A DNA stretch of 64,000 nucleotides from assembly GCA_030159075.1 (NCBI GenBank), contig BROG01000376.1:137001-201000 (forward strand), in the 5' to 3' direction. The stretch's first letter is position 1. Each line of letters begins with the position of its first letter. The notes under the pieces were generated by a model, which ran no database searches, was not told the DNA's origin, and saw only the letters and a program-made list of their open reading frames with translations. Origin of the DNA: Atrina japonica. Its lineage: Eukaryota > Mollusca > Bivalvia > Pterioida > Pinnidae. Both the position numbers and the translations under genes were made by a program. This document shows, in pieces, positions 1 through 64,000 of the stretch.

Positions 1-107
1 CAATCAGTATAGAGTAGACGACTCGACAATGCTTGCACACAGGATGCTGTAATGGTAATCAATCAAACACTCAATAGTCGTTTTAGACAGACATTACTCG
101 AACCAGC

Positions 108-109
<2 letters not shown>

Positions 110-187
<78 letters not shown>
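110..187. repeat. (TA)n microsatellite
   Basis: Nearly perfect TA dinucleotide run with one TT interruption. Confidence 0.98.
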
Positions 188-192
<5 letters not shown>

Positions 193-860
193 CATATATC
201 GCTACAACTTTGTACATTTACTATGATTACGGATCAGAAATGATACTATCTGCCTTAAATAAATAATACATAAAGCACAAAGGTACCTTGTTATTTTTGT
301 ATTTGTGCTTTATATATATATATATCGAACTTTATAAATACTGAAAGTGATAATGATCGACAGGCGTCGAACTACAAACGTTGTTATGCAGTAGAAAAAA
401 AAAACAAAAGAACACGTATATGAAATTTAAAAGATATATAATGAACAAATCATATCGGATATCGTAAGGCTGTAACGTTTAAGATATACCGGTATTTAAA
501 AGGTTTAGATGATGCATTTAACTTTAAATCGTTAGACTAAATCAACGTTTGAAGACATGAAATTTAAACTTCAGTAAATACTAGTGATAAATAAAGTTCA
601 AACTGACGGCAGGTAATACGATGGCGATCAGATGGTGGAGGAGACGAGCCCGCAATGTAACGTGAAAAATTAACCCGCCGTGGAAAAGCTAGCCGGGGTC
701 AATATTCTACGGTAGATTTTAACCCAGGTGCCCGCAGAAAAAGAACCCGTTTCAATATTTCTGTTATTCGATCTTGTAGAAAGCACCTTCCCTACATACA
801 TTATAGAAAAAAAAACATAAAAAATACGTAGATCATGTATGTATACACTTAACCTGGGGT

Positions 861-1001
861 CCGTTTCATGAAACATCGTGAGTTTTTAAAATCTTAGTTC
901 GACGTTTGATGAAACGGGGTTTCGCAGAAAATACGCTTAGTAAAAAGGTTACGCATAAACTTAAGACTTTATGTACGGACTTACGATGTTTCATGAAACG
1001 G
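861..1001. mobile_element. Short foldback/MITE candidate, 141 bp
   Basis: CCGTTTCATGAAACATCGTG (861) is mirrored by its complement ending at 1001 (21 of 22 bp). The ends contain the palindrome GTTTCATGAAAC, and a third degenerate copy (TTTGATGAAACGGGG) is internal. Confidence 0.55.
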
Positions 1002-1159
1002 GCCTCTGGGCCGCTTTAAGAGATTGTAGGTTCTGTGAATTCTCGATTGTTTTACATATTATTAATGTTAAAAATCTACAAAAAAAGTCGTAGAATCTGC
1101 GGTTTATGGTACAAAATATACACGGGTTATTTTTTCCTAGAAAGATAACGTATGAATTA

Positions 1160-1260
1160 GTATACCCCACAGCAAAGTTGGGTTATACTGGATTTTATCC
1201 TGTCCGTCCGTCTGTCTGTTTGTCTAGCTGTCCGTCTGTCTGTAGACGCATGCTTGCAAT
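1160..1260 (+). repeat. Dispersed repeat with GTCCGTCCGTCTGTCTG-type tract
   Basis: TATACCCCACAGCAAAGTTG is followed by repeated GTCCGTC/TGTCTGT. A related arrangement is at 39510-39610. I recognise the style as common in mollusc genomes but cannot name the family. Confidence 0.4.
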
Positions 1261-1633
1261 CACAACACTTACTCTCTTCTTAAAACTTCATATCCATTTG
1301 AGTCATCTACAGTCTAGATTCCATATCACTTCGATCATCAATCAGTTGTGTGTATTTTGGATTGCATACGATAACCATGAATGTTTGCTGGATCTGATGA
1401 CACTCCTGACAAAAAATAAATCAATAATAAGTAGGTCAGTTTTAGGCAAGTCTTTAAAACACCCTAAGTGCTTCCTACTGGTATTGGTAAATGTTTAAAT
1501 GTGTTCAGGATTGATTTCCACGTGGCTTAATGAACCCGGGTAGTTTTGTATGGCAGCCCCTTTTCTATATTACACCAGATACAGTGTACTTGGGAAAAAG
1601 GCCACCAGCATCCTACAAGTAAACAGAAAAACT

Positions 1634-1658
1634 GGGGTGGGGGGGGTGGGGGTGGGGG
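1634..1658 (+). repeat. G-rich tract with G-quadruplex potential
   Basis: Four G runs (4, 8, 5 and 5) separated by single T residues on the + strand, a textbook short-loop quadruplex pattern. Confidence 0.8.
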
Positions 1659-3365
1659 TTATAGGGTGCCACTTTGGGATAACAATAAAACGTTGTAATT
1701 TTTAACTACGATATATGCATCTACAATTTGAATCAGTGTCGTTTGTTCATATCCAATTTATATAGCCGTGTATTCATTTTCAATTTGCCAAAATTGGAAA
1801 TTATCGATGATATGGGTATCACATCTCTTCTGATTTTCTAGTCAACTTTGTGATAAATAAAGAATATATATATACACTAGTATTTTGAATTTTTAATACG
1901 ATGTTTAAAAACTTAAACATGCTTGAATAGAAAAAATAGAGCATCGTAATAAACACAGCTTGCGAAACTTAAAAGGACAGGTGAGGCAGCCTACGTGTAA
2001 ATTCAGTCATGGTATTTGCATTTGGAATGCAGAAAATGAAAAACTAGACCTTTTTGTTGAAAAATTACTGTTTGTTTTATCAAACTATGTCTTTTTAACC
2101 AGTAATTGGTTCGGTGGCAATATTTGTTCTCCGTCTGAAATCAAATCTGTAATCCCAGTCTGATTATCAAAACTATATATCTAGTGTAATGAATCAATTA
2201 AGTTTTTGATCAATGAACGGTTCAACCCTGGTTGCTGTCAGGGTCAGTTATGTCAGTCAGGGCGACTATGATAGGTTCTATTGTTAATGGGTATATCTTT
2301 CATTTAGGACTCTCAAAAATATTTAAGACATCTGTTACCCAACTACCCCCTAGGAAAAGCGCCTCACTATAGAATTTCCCCCATTTTCTCCCTTCTTACA
2401 TTTTAACTATCTATCTGTTTTCGGTTACTGTAATTCTATCAATTCATATCCAATACATGTATTTTCCCCAGGGAGCTTTTTTCGCCCAGGGGAATTTGTG
2501 GACCTTTGGATTGTGTACGGGGTAAAATAATATGGTTGGCTATTTTTCTCACCATGGAGAATTCTATCCCGGAACATTTCCCCGGGGCTGTGTGGGGGAG
2601 TCTATGCAACAACACTGTTGCACTGATTAGTGTTTACTACACTGTCCTTACACACAGGTCTACACAAAAGGCGAAACCCCCCTAACTTATAAATTACGAG
2701 TCGATTTTATTTAATAATTCATTTATTTATTTAGACCTATTTATTTATTTATTAATTTTGCAAAATTATTGGTCCCGATGCCTTTGTTTAAGGAAAAATT
2801 ATAATTTGAACGGAATAAAATATACAACCCGACCGGCTGTTCATAACACAGGTACAATTATTACAAGTATTACGGTAGTACTTTTTTGCAGTGCATATCG
2901 GCCCTATCCCATAATAATATGACATCATATGAAAATACGATATTCATACGCATAGCACACAGGTTCGTCTGCATTCAAAATTTAATAAAGTAAATACTCT
3001 CACTAACACTCTATCATTGTATTTTTCATTTGTAAATTTGTATTTCCTATTAAACTGTGCTCCAAAAATCGACATTTTGAAGAAATCGTGCAGTAACTTG
3101 GAAACATATCAGGGACTATATTTTATATTATTAGCAACATTCGCCAGGGTCGGGTTCCCGCAATCTTCAGCAGCCAAATACCGGTAGTCTCTGTATTTCA
3201 AGTTTAATTTTTACACATATGATATATAGTGAAAGGATTTTACTATTAATTACCATTTGGTAGCAATATTTAATTAGGTAAGTAAAATATTATCAAAATC
3301 GAGTGATTACAAAGCAAGGTTTCGTTTCCTGTACAATTTTATGTCTGATGCCGACTTGGTGCCAT

Positions 3366-3413
3366 ATTCAACATGGCGCGGATGTTTACCCATAAGCGTC
3401 GTGAAAGTATAAG
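3366..3413 (+). promoter_or_regulatory. Weak candidate for an upstream noncoding exon or promoter
   Basis: A locally CpG-richer patch contains CAACATGGCGCGGATG, similar to a YY1 core, and ends at a donor-like AAG|GTAAAC (3414). Exon 1 appears to have a 5'UTR acceptor, so an upstream exon should exist; this is only one place to look. Confidence 0.15.
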
Positions 3414-6400
3414 GTAAACTTTGATGCTACCAATATTGACCAATTCATTTCTCTTTTATACATATTATATCATTGATACAGTTCTGTGGGGTTTTGCATT
3501 TAAGGGCTACGACGCATAATTAAAGGTGTGTTTTTACACCTGGGTATTCAAGCGTTTCCGTTCGCAGTCAACACGGTTGAATTTATTCATTATTGACTAT
3601 CGAGTTCTAGATCACTATCAACACGTTGCAAATATAGATTGATCTGATTATTGTGCAGTATGCATAAGCATGCATTAAATATGTGGCATTCATCATAACG
3701 CATGTTGCTCTGATCTTAATCACAAGTGTTTATCATAATCATAATAAGACGAATCTCTCATTAGAACTGGAATCACATCTTAATTTATTCATCTCTGTCT
3801 CATCACTGTTGGCAGGAAACACCATTGATATGCTAAGCTTTACATGACCTTTAATGATTAAGATTTTATAATAGGACTTATAAAAATGAGGTATGAAATT
3901 AGGTAGTACTGCAGTCATTAACCTAATGATAACACAATCATCTTACTGCTGTTGCTGCTGATGCTTTAGATTATATTATAATTACCAACTTGGAATTTTC
4001 ATATCAAATGGCCCTAGCTTATCAGTACCAAAAGTAAAATAGATTTCCTGTAAGACTATTTATAGGTATGTCTGGAAATACCTTATTAGACAGGTAGTAA
4101 GAATCTGTACATGTACAATAGTGAAAAATATTTATTTGTTGCACTTTTGATTATTCAAAACATAAATTGTTAACTTGTTCACATCAGTAAACAGTATTAA
4201 GAAAACAAGGACAGAACTGAAAGTGAAACAAGGTATGTGAATGGAAACGCCCAATGTAAATGTAATAATAAAACCAAGCTTATCGAGTTTCAGAAAAGTT
4301 AAATACAAGTGCTGGATGTAAAAATTGAAATTTCTTATGTTTTGAAACTTACATATCTATTATTCGATTTACTGATATATCATCTGTGACATAAATCTAA
4401 CTCCCACCCAATTATGAAAGTTGATTACCTTAATAACTAAATACAGGTCTGCCAAGGTAAATTGGCACATGTTTATAAACATTACAAGTCTAGATTAAAT
4501 CATAACAGGAATGACATGCTACTTGTCGACAAAAAAGTGAGAGATTCAGTAAATAATGCATGGAGTCCATGCAAGGCAAATGTTCTACCTGTACAACCTA
4601 TTTTTGGAAAGTAGTCTGTATTGGTTTGGTTTTTGACAAAACACCGGATGTGCACACTTTACCTTGGTAGACCTGTATACATGTACTGATGTAGCACTAA
4701 ATCCTTTATTTTTAAAACCAAGCCTCCAATATACCCAGAAATAAATTTTGATAGGGAGTTTCCCCATGCTGAATCAACATATCATCTTATTGTTGGTACC
4801 ATCAACAAGTTGGGAGTGGATTACAATTCTTCTAGTTCTATTGTCATTTATTTATCACTCACCCTTTGTAATTATATTAAAACAATCTTTTTTAACCTGA
4901 TTTAAATAAATAATTTAACTTCTTACGTTATCTTCATGGTTTTGATTCAAGTTGCTTTTGCAATGGATCATATATTGCATACCTTTTGAAAAATTGGAAT
5001 CATCCACAACTGATGTCATTGAGTACATGCCAAAATTCCCTTGACAGCAGGCAACACTATGTTAACATTGCCACGACCACCCATATTCTAAATCTATTCG
5101 AGTCATTTTGGCTTATTCATTTGAATAGATAATGATGAGAGATCACATTTGAATTATAAGACAATTCATTTCAGCCATTTAAGTTTATAATACTCTATAA
5201 GTATTATCTTTGAATTTGAAAAATTTGAACACAGAAGTGAGCAGCATGGATTGGACAGCAGTAGATAGCTCCATATGCATAAACATGTAGAAGTATAGCC
5301 ATTATAAAAGTCAATATTTGTAAATTTTTATAATAAACATACTGAATGTATATTTAAATACATAGGGAAACTGGTTATTTCATGATTAAGAATAAATACT
5401 GATAAATCTATATGTCCATGGATTGTTTATCTGCAAGTTGTCTGTCCACTACAGTAAAGTTTGTTTGAGAAGCAGATTGAACTCTGATATAGAACACATT
5501 TGTTACAAAATAAACATAGGTGATAGAAAAATGGCATCATCTTTATATTATATTTATGATTGTTACATGTTTATAATTTGGTAATATAAATATAATTATA
5601 TTCTCAGTAATGACACAGACATTGTACAAAATGTTTGCTGCTACATGTACATGTGTACAATATATTTCAATAACAATTTCCTGAACTTCGGCTGTATATA
5701 AGACAGCAACTGTAAGTAATGTATATATGTATATATACCACATTGTTGGCAAAGATTCCAATATAACACACCCAGTTTTGTATTCAAGAAAGTCAGTGTA
5801 AAATGTAAACGGATGTGATGCATACATGTATGATCTATTGATTTTATAGCTCGGAATTATGATTGTAGATGTACATCTTATACAATGTGTTTCATACTAC
5901 ACACTCATTAGCATTAGCAAAGTTTCTTAATTATATTCATGATCAGGGGTCACTAAAAAGTAGATTGGATGATATATTTGGCGCAGACATAGTTCCTGCT
6001 GTTTCTCATTTAACATTTATAGCATGGTCATGATGTTAATATCAAGGGGATCTGATGTTACAGAGCAGAGATTCACACTTGCTCTGGATGTACTAGTGAT
6101 AACAGCTTTAGGATAGAATCAATGGATGGTGAACAGTTTCGTCATAATGGATGTTATGTTTCTTCTGCAAGTGATGTGATATCTTTATACCAATAGTTTT
6201 AAACAAAGGCATTCAAATAGGATTTTAAATACTAGAATTTCATTTTTCACTTAAATTACAGATTTATTTTTATGATGTGTTTCTTCAGAGGAATATTTCA
6301 TAAATTCCACAAATAACTCCTTGGTTTATTTTAAGCGAGTAAGTATTCATGGTTACAAATTAGTTTTAAATACCAGATTTATGTACATGTACATGTATAA

Positions 6401-7031
6401 AGATACAATGTTATATTGTGTTTTTCCAATGTTTTTTGTATTTTAATTTTATTGCACATAATTTGTTTTGAAAAAAATGTGATCATTATGTAATATATGT
6501 AATAAAAGATTTACATGTAGTACATGTATGTAGAGTTTAGATCAATAATAAAGAAAGAATAATTCAGATCATTCTAGTCCAGCATAATACATGTGCATGT
6601 ATAGATTTTTCTTTGATCACTTAAACTGAAATTTAAGTAATCATTTTATGCAAATTTTGGGTCCATGCATCAAATGTACAATAAATGTTACGATAGTCCG
6701 AACTTATTTTACTGTTTATGCTAGAAAGTATTCATCCGCATTATTTTTAATGTTTGTGTGAGTGTAATGTTACAGCATTTAATGAGATCTGTCAGGAATT
6801 ACATAATTCAGGGGAGATAGTGATGACATGTTTTAACATTTGATAATTAACATGTTCTGTGTTTGTACATGTGTTGGAAATGATACGATTCCGACATGTT
6901 TGTGTACCAGTATATCATTAATATATATGTGTTCATCGCTACACCTATTAACAAGGATCTGATGCAAGGTCCATGGCGTAGGCATTCAGGGATACATCAG
7001 TCTGACATGTACATTGTACAATGGATATCAG

Positions 7032-7295
7032 GTAATTTCGGCACTGAGTAACTTCGGCACTTTTAGTTGCAAGCAAGAATTTTTGGCACTTCCAAAAACA
7101 TGCATTGAAACTTCATTTTTAGGAATATAAATTCATCACGAGATATTAATTCATTTATTTTAATCAATATTAGCTGCTGATATGACCTGTTCCTGTGCCG
7201 AAAATACCTGCATACCAAAACGCTAAGTGGCGAAGTTACTTACAGTACAAGTGCTGAAATTACTCGGTGCTGAAAATACTTGGTGCAGAAATTAC
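7032..7295. mobile_element. MITE candidate with repeated GTAATTTCGGCAC-type termini, 264 bp
   Basis: A 29-bp imperfect inverted repeat (23/29 by eye): left GTAATTTCGGCACTGAGTAA at 7032, right arm complement GTAATTTCTGCACCAAGTAT ending at 7295. Each arm itself contains the 15-17-bp unit TAAYTTCGGCAC two or more times. No target duplication found. Confidence 0.5.
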
Positions 7296-7649
7296 TAGAA
7301 TTAGTACAATGTAACATAAACATGGATAATGTATAGGGTGGGTCATATGTTTTGTACTAAGAACTTGGTGCTTTACAAGTACAACATTAACAAAGTCACT
7401 CTTCATTTGTCCAGTGAATCAGAAGTTTTACTTCTACTAGCCAGTCAGAAACTTACCAATCACCTAAAATAAATGTATATATTAATACATTGTATATATC
7501 GGTACATGTACATATACATATGTACATGTATATGGTTTTGGGTTTACATATGTACTATAGGAACCTATGGAGAAATTTTAATATTTCATTGTAACTTGAA
7601 AATAGTACAGATTAAAACAATTTAAAAATGTATTTACTTGTTTAGTTTT

Positions 7650-8190
7650 GGTGGAGGATCAAGGTAATAATGGGAGTGGACTGTCAGTGTCAACAATTCG
7701 GTTTAGGTCCATTGAGGAAAGACCATAGATCATATCATTTTGAAACTTCTTATGTAGATTGACCTGAAGAACTATCCATCACAACCTTCGTTTTTAAATT
7801 TTGATGGATGGATCAAAGTAGTTACATGTAAGTAATGGGATGGGGGAGGGTCAACATTTTGGTTGAAGTAAATTATCAGCAATGGATTGTAGGTCACCTG
7901 TAAAAAATGCAATCAAATTATGTTAGTTTGAATTTCAGAAGGTGGATCAAAGTAGTAATTGGGGAGGGATCAACATTTTGGTTAAAGTTTTGGTTGAAGC
8001 AAATTCTTGGCAATGGATAGCGGTACAGGCTTCATACTGTACCTGTAGGTTACTGTGAAAAGTGTAATTGAATTGTGGGGGATCAATGTAGTAATAGGGT
8101 TGGGGATCAACAGTTTTGTTAAAGTTTTAAATTGAAGTAAATTCTTGGCATTGGAAGGAGGTACATACTTTATACTTGTTTTCAATTTCT
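7650..8190. repeat. Degenerate tandem repeat of about 150 bp
   Basis: Four imperfect copies of the module GGATCAAAGTAGTAAT...GGGGAGGGATCAACATTTTG...GCAAATTCTTGGCAATGG. The last two copies are clearest. Confidence 0.6.
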
Positions 8191-10547
8191 GTCAAGGCCA
8201 TACTGCCTTTAGTGGTTTCTTGTTGAATTCTATCACCAACTGGTGACAGATTGAGGTTTCTCTGCCATCGTCCATCTCTACTTTTCAACAGAACATGCAA
8301 AACAAAGCTTTTTCTCCTAACTGTGCACTAACAAGAGTATTTCTTTAGCCAAGAATTTTGAAACTCATGCTAGTATCTGATTCTATGCTTTTGTTCAGAA
8401 TTAATACTGATTTAAAAAAGATTTCACCTTACTCTACAAATGCAAATCTGTCTGCGATAGCAAAAAACCACAAGCCCTACACTACATGTAGCTAGATACA
8501 AATGTAACTTGCATTTCACAAAACCAGAAATATATATTATCCATATACATGTACATGTATAGCCATCTAATTCATCAATCTGTTTGAAACATCTGTTATT
8601 TTATTTCTATTCCAAATAAATGCTTTGATTAAAAATGAATTAGCTGATTTCATTCAAAATCAATAACTATTAATTTATTTAATGCTAGATGGCATTAAAA
8701 TATACATGTACACATATATCATTGTATTATACTTTATAGACCAACACTGATAATTTAATTACATTTGTACTAGTATGACCAGCTGTCCTCTTGTCAAAAC
8801 TGTATGCTAAACAGACAGTTGTGTGATTATTGATGATTGGTGCTGTAAACGAAATATCTGAAATTTTTAAAATTGTGTCAGATTGACTTGTCCTTGGAGT
8901 AATTTCATATAGACTAGATATACTTCTGAATTACCAGTACATATGTAGCCCGATTGACAAGCTGAGCACACAGTGATGCACACACGTGTACAATATAGTC
9001 CTTGTCAATACTGAAAGATAAACCTAGAATAATACATGTAGATTGGTTTCCTGTTCATTGAAATGTTAAATGAATAGAAAAGTATTGCAGTTGTTGATAG
9101 TCATAGATTGTGTTTTGTTTTTCATTTCTGCATTAATGTTTGTCTTCAGTGATTTTTCTGAAAAACCAATTTAATAGTAATAAATCATTCAATGTCGCTC
9201 ATACAGAATGATTCAAATGACTGAAAATTGTGCAAACTTGCTGGTCTGGAGCCCTTTATAAGTTTATTTCTAGCTGATATTGTTCGAACCTATTGGACTG
9301 ATCATCAACACAATTGGATTATTCATTTACATGTTTCACACATGCACTAGTAGATCTTTATATTCATTATTTGATCTTTTACTTTAACAAGTTCAAAAAG
9401 TTTTGACCCCTTCATTTCAGCAAAGTGCAGTCTCAGCATGTTGATTTTCAAGTACAGTAGCAGTAAATAGTTAGACCTATTACATATATCTAAAGTAGCA
9501 GGAAGAGGATAATCAACTGGTGTTATTTAACCAACTTACATTATATGCCAGTTAGAGATTTTGACTGGAGCTTTGCACTACATGAAGTCATCATTAAATT
9601 GCCTCAATGTAATGGTTGTGATGTTCTACTTCCTGTATATTAAGAGATAATTTCCATGGCACTTGTCTCATTTAGCATAAAATTTACTGATAAATCCAAA
9701 GCCAAACTGCAGAAATTCTTTTTTTTCTTCAACATGTATGCAAATTTGTTTTGTATTGCAATCATAGGAATAATAGATGGTTAATATGAATGGTAGTTTT
9801 TGTTATTCAATTTCAATTCTAATTTAACAACCAAGTTTTGGTGTTGTGCCAGTTGTCACTTACATAAATGTCCAAATTAAGTTATTTTTTGCATCAAACA
9901 TCTGTTGCATTTGTATAATTTGCTAATTTATTTGGAACCAAAAGGATTTCACTGGTCTGTATCTTATTAAGTTTTGGTTACATTGTATTATAATGATATC
10001 GAAACATTTCATATCTGTAATGCAACAAGGTTGCTTCTGCCGAGTAAGTTTTTTTGACCGCTTTGACAGAAAGTAATTGAATATGAAATGTTTTATCATC
10101 ATTACATGTACTATAGCATTGTATCACAATTGATTACCGGTACTTTCATGATCAACAAGCATTTTACTTTAGTGTACATACATAAGTCTTGGAGTAAAGG
10201 TCAAGAATTGCACAGAGCCACAGATGTTACTATAAAAAAGTCTGTTGATTGTTTTATGTACAGATACAGTAGTTACAGTGGTTATATGTACTCTGATGAC
10301 CAGCTTAAGGGTTGGCCACATCAAGGAAAATTTATAGAGAATTATTTTTTCATAAGAATATACATTGTAAATTAACTATTTACAAGTACAGGTACATGTA
10401 CTACCAAGTATTTCCCTACAGTCGACCGACTCGCAGGTTTGTTGCAAAGCATTACATAATTTGGCCAGGACATCAAAATGCATATAATGATGTTATTACA
10501 TGTATTCTATATTTAACCATTATTGCATCCAGTGTTTTACATTTCAG

Positions 10548-63355
<52,808 letters not shown>

Positions 63356-64000
63356 GTGATCTGCCATGCTTGTTTTTTGTGATTGATCGTGGCATTATGG
63401 TGTTTCATTTTGTACATCACCTGTAACATACATTGCCATTATAACCCATCATTATACAGATATATAGAGGCTTTCACATTGTTATCATGTATCACATCAT
63501 CATAGAAATATATAGAGGCTTTCACATGTGTGTCATGAATCACACCATCACAATCCACATACATAATACATTGACATGGACAAGAAACTTGGCAAGAAGG
63601 CTGGGTTATCATCTAGCATGTTGTATGTTATTTGTTCTAACATCTCACGTTAATGTGGCTGCAACTTACCTCATTGTTTTTAACAGACACGCAGAATAAA
63701 TACTAATGCTTTTGAGACAGTTCTACCAGTTTTGGTTTTGTTTAATTTGTTTTGTTTACTTTTAATTTTTATCACTGTATTTATATAACTAAATAAAAAA
63801 TGTCAATAATACTGGTAATTACCTATAGTAAGAATAATGAATATATCATCCAGATAAAATGAAATTTGTCATAAAGAGTAATTCTCATTGGTCAACACAT
63901 AATTAGGGTTCGGTTGATCTTTTTTCTGCTGGGTACGCGAGTTAATTTTCCGTTCTCTTTACACAAATTTTTTTTTTATAAAATAAGAACAAGTACTTAA
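63356..64000 (+). other. Start of intron 42 to window end
   Basis: It contains the 48-bp duplication. No PH-domain exon (EGFLxRK-type) is seen here in any frame, so those exons should lie beyond 64000. Confidence 0.65.
63460..63555. repeat. 48-bp tandem duplication after exon 42
   Basis: ATATATAGAGGCTTTCACAT occurs at 63460 and 63508, followed by similar ATCATGTATCACATCATCA / GTCATGAATCACACCATCA segments. Confidence 0.8.

Larger units (their letters stand above)
1..10547. other. Upstream region with no coding sequence recognised
   Basis: AT-rich; both strands give only short frames without family resemblance. It holds the listed microsatellite, G-rich tract, foldback elements and the 7650-8190 repeat, plus many TACATGTA palindromes. 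The beta-spectrin promoter and first noncoding exon(s) may lie here but cannot be fixed. Confidence 0.7.

Overview
This window is animal nuclear DNA dominated by one large, intron-rich gene on the + strand: a conventional (non-heavy) beta-spectrin. The compact AT-rich sequence, short GT-AG-bounded exons, long (TA)n tracts, tRNA-derived SINEs and many small inverted-repeat elements suggest an invertebrate. A lophotrochozoan, probably a bivalve or other mollusc, fits best, but the species is inferred from repeat style and not proven.

Layout. Positions 1-10547 hold no recognisable coding sequence, only microsatellites, G-rich sequence and foldback elements, plus a weak candidate for an upstream first exon. 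The beta-spectrin coding sequence starts at 10579 and runs through 42 constitutive coding exons to 63355. It encodes about 2173 residues: N-terminal segment, two calponin-homology (CH) domains (exons 1-6), 17 spectrin repeats (exons 7-40) and the start of the C-terminal linker (exons 40-42). All joins stay in frame with GT-AG junctions. The PH domain and stop codon are expected beyond position 64000. A 27-nt in-frame candidate microexon lies at 43978-44004. Intron 4 is 12.5 kb and intron 23 is 5.0 kb.

Mobile DNA. Intron 32, which separates exons of the ankyrin-binding repeats, holds an apparently intact piggyBac element in the opposite orientation (54445-57125). It has an uninterrupted 560-591 aa transposase with all catalytic Asp residues, a Cys-rich C-terminus and 12-bp CCC-starting terminal repeats. 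The other introns hold non-autonomous elements: a 1258-bp element with perfect 24-bp TIRs and TA duplications, hAT-like and other MITE candidates, at least two SINE families that seem to share a 3' tail, and several satellites (64-bp, 21-bp and about 40-bp units).

How it works together. The only host gene is the membrane-skeleton protein: its CH domains bind actin, repeats 14-15 bind ankyrin, and repeat 17 pairs with alpha-spectrin. The rest is intron and upstream sequence colonised by transposons. The most notable items are the candidate microexon, the intact piggyBac with a duplicated end, and the recurrence of introns at equivalent places in different spectrin repeats.
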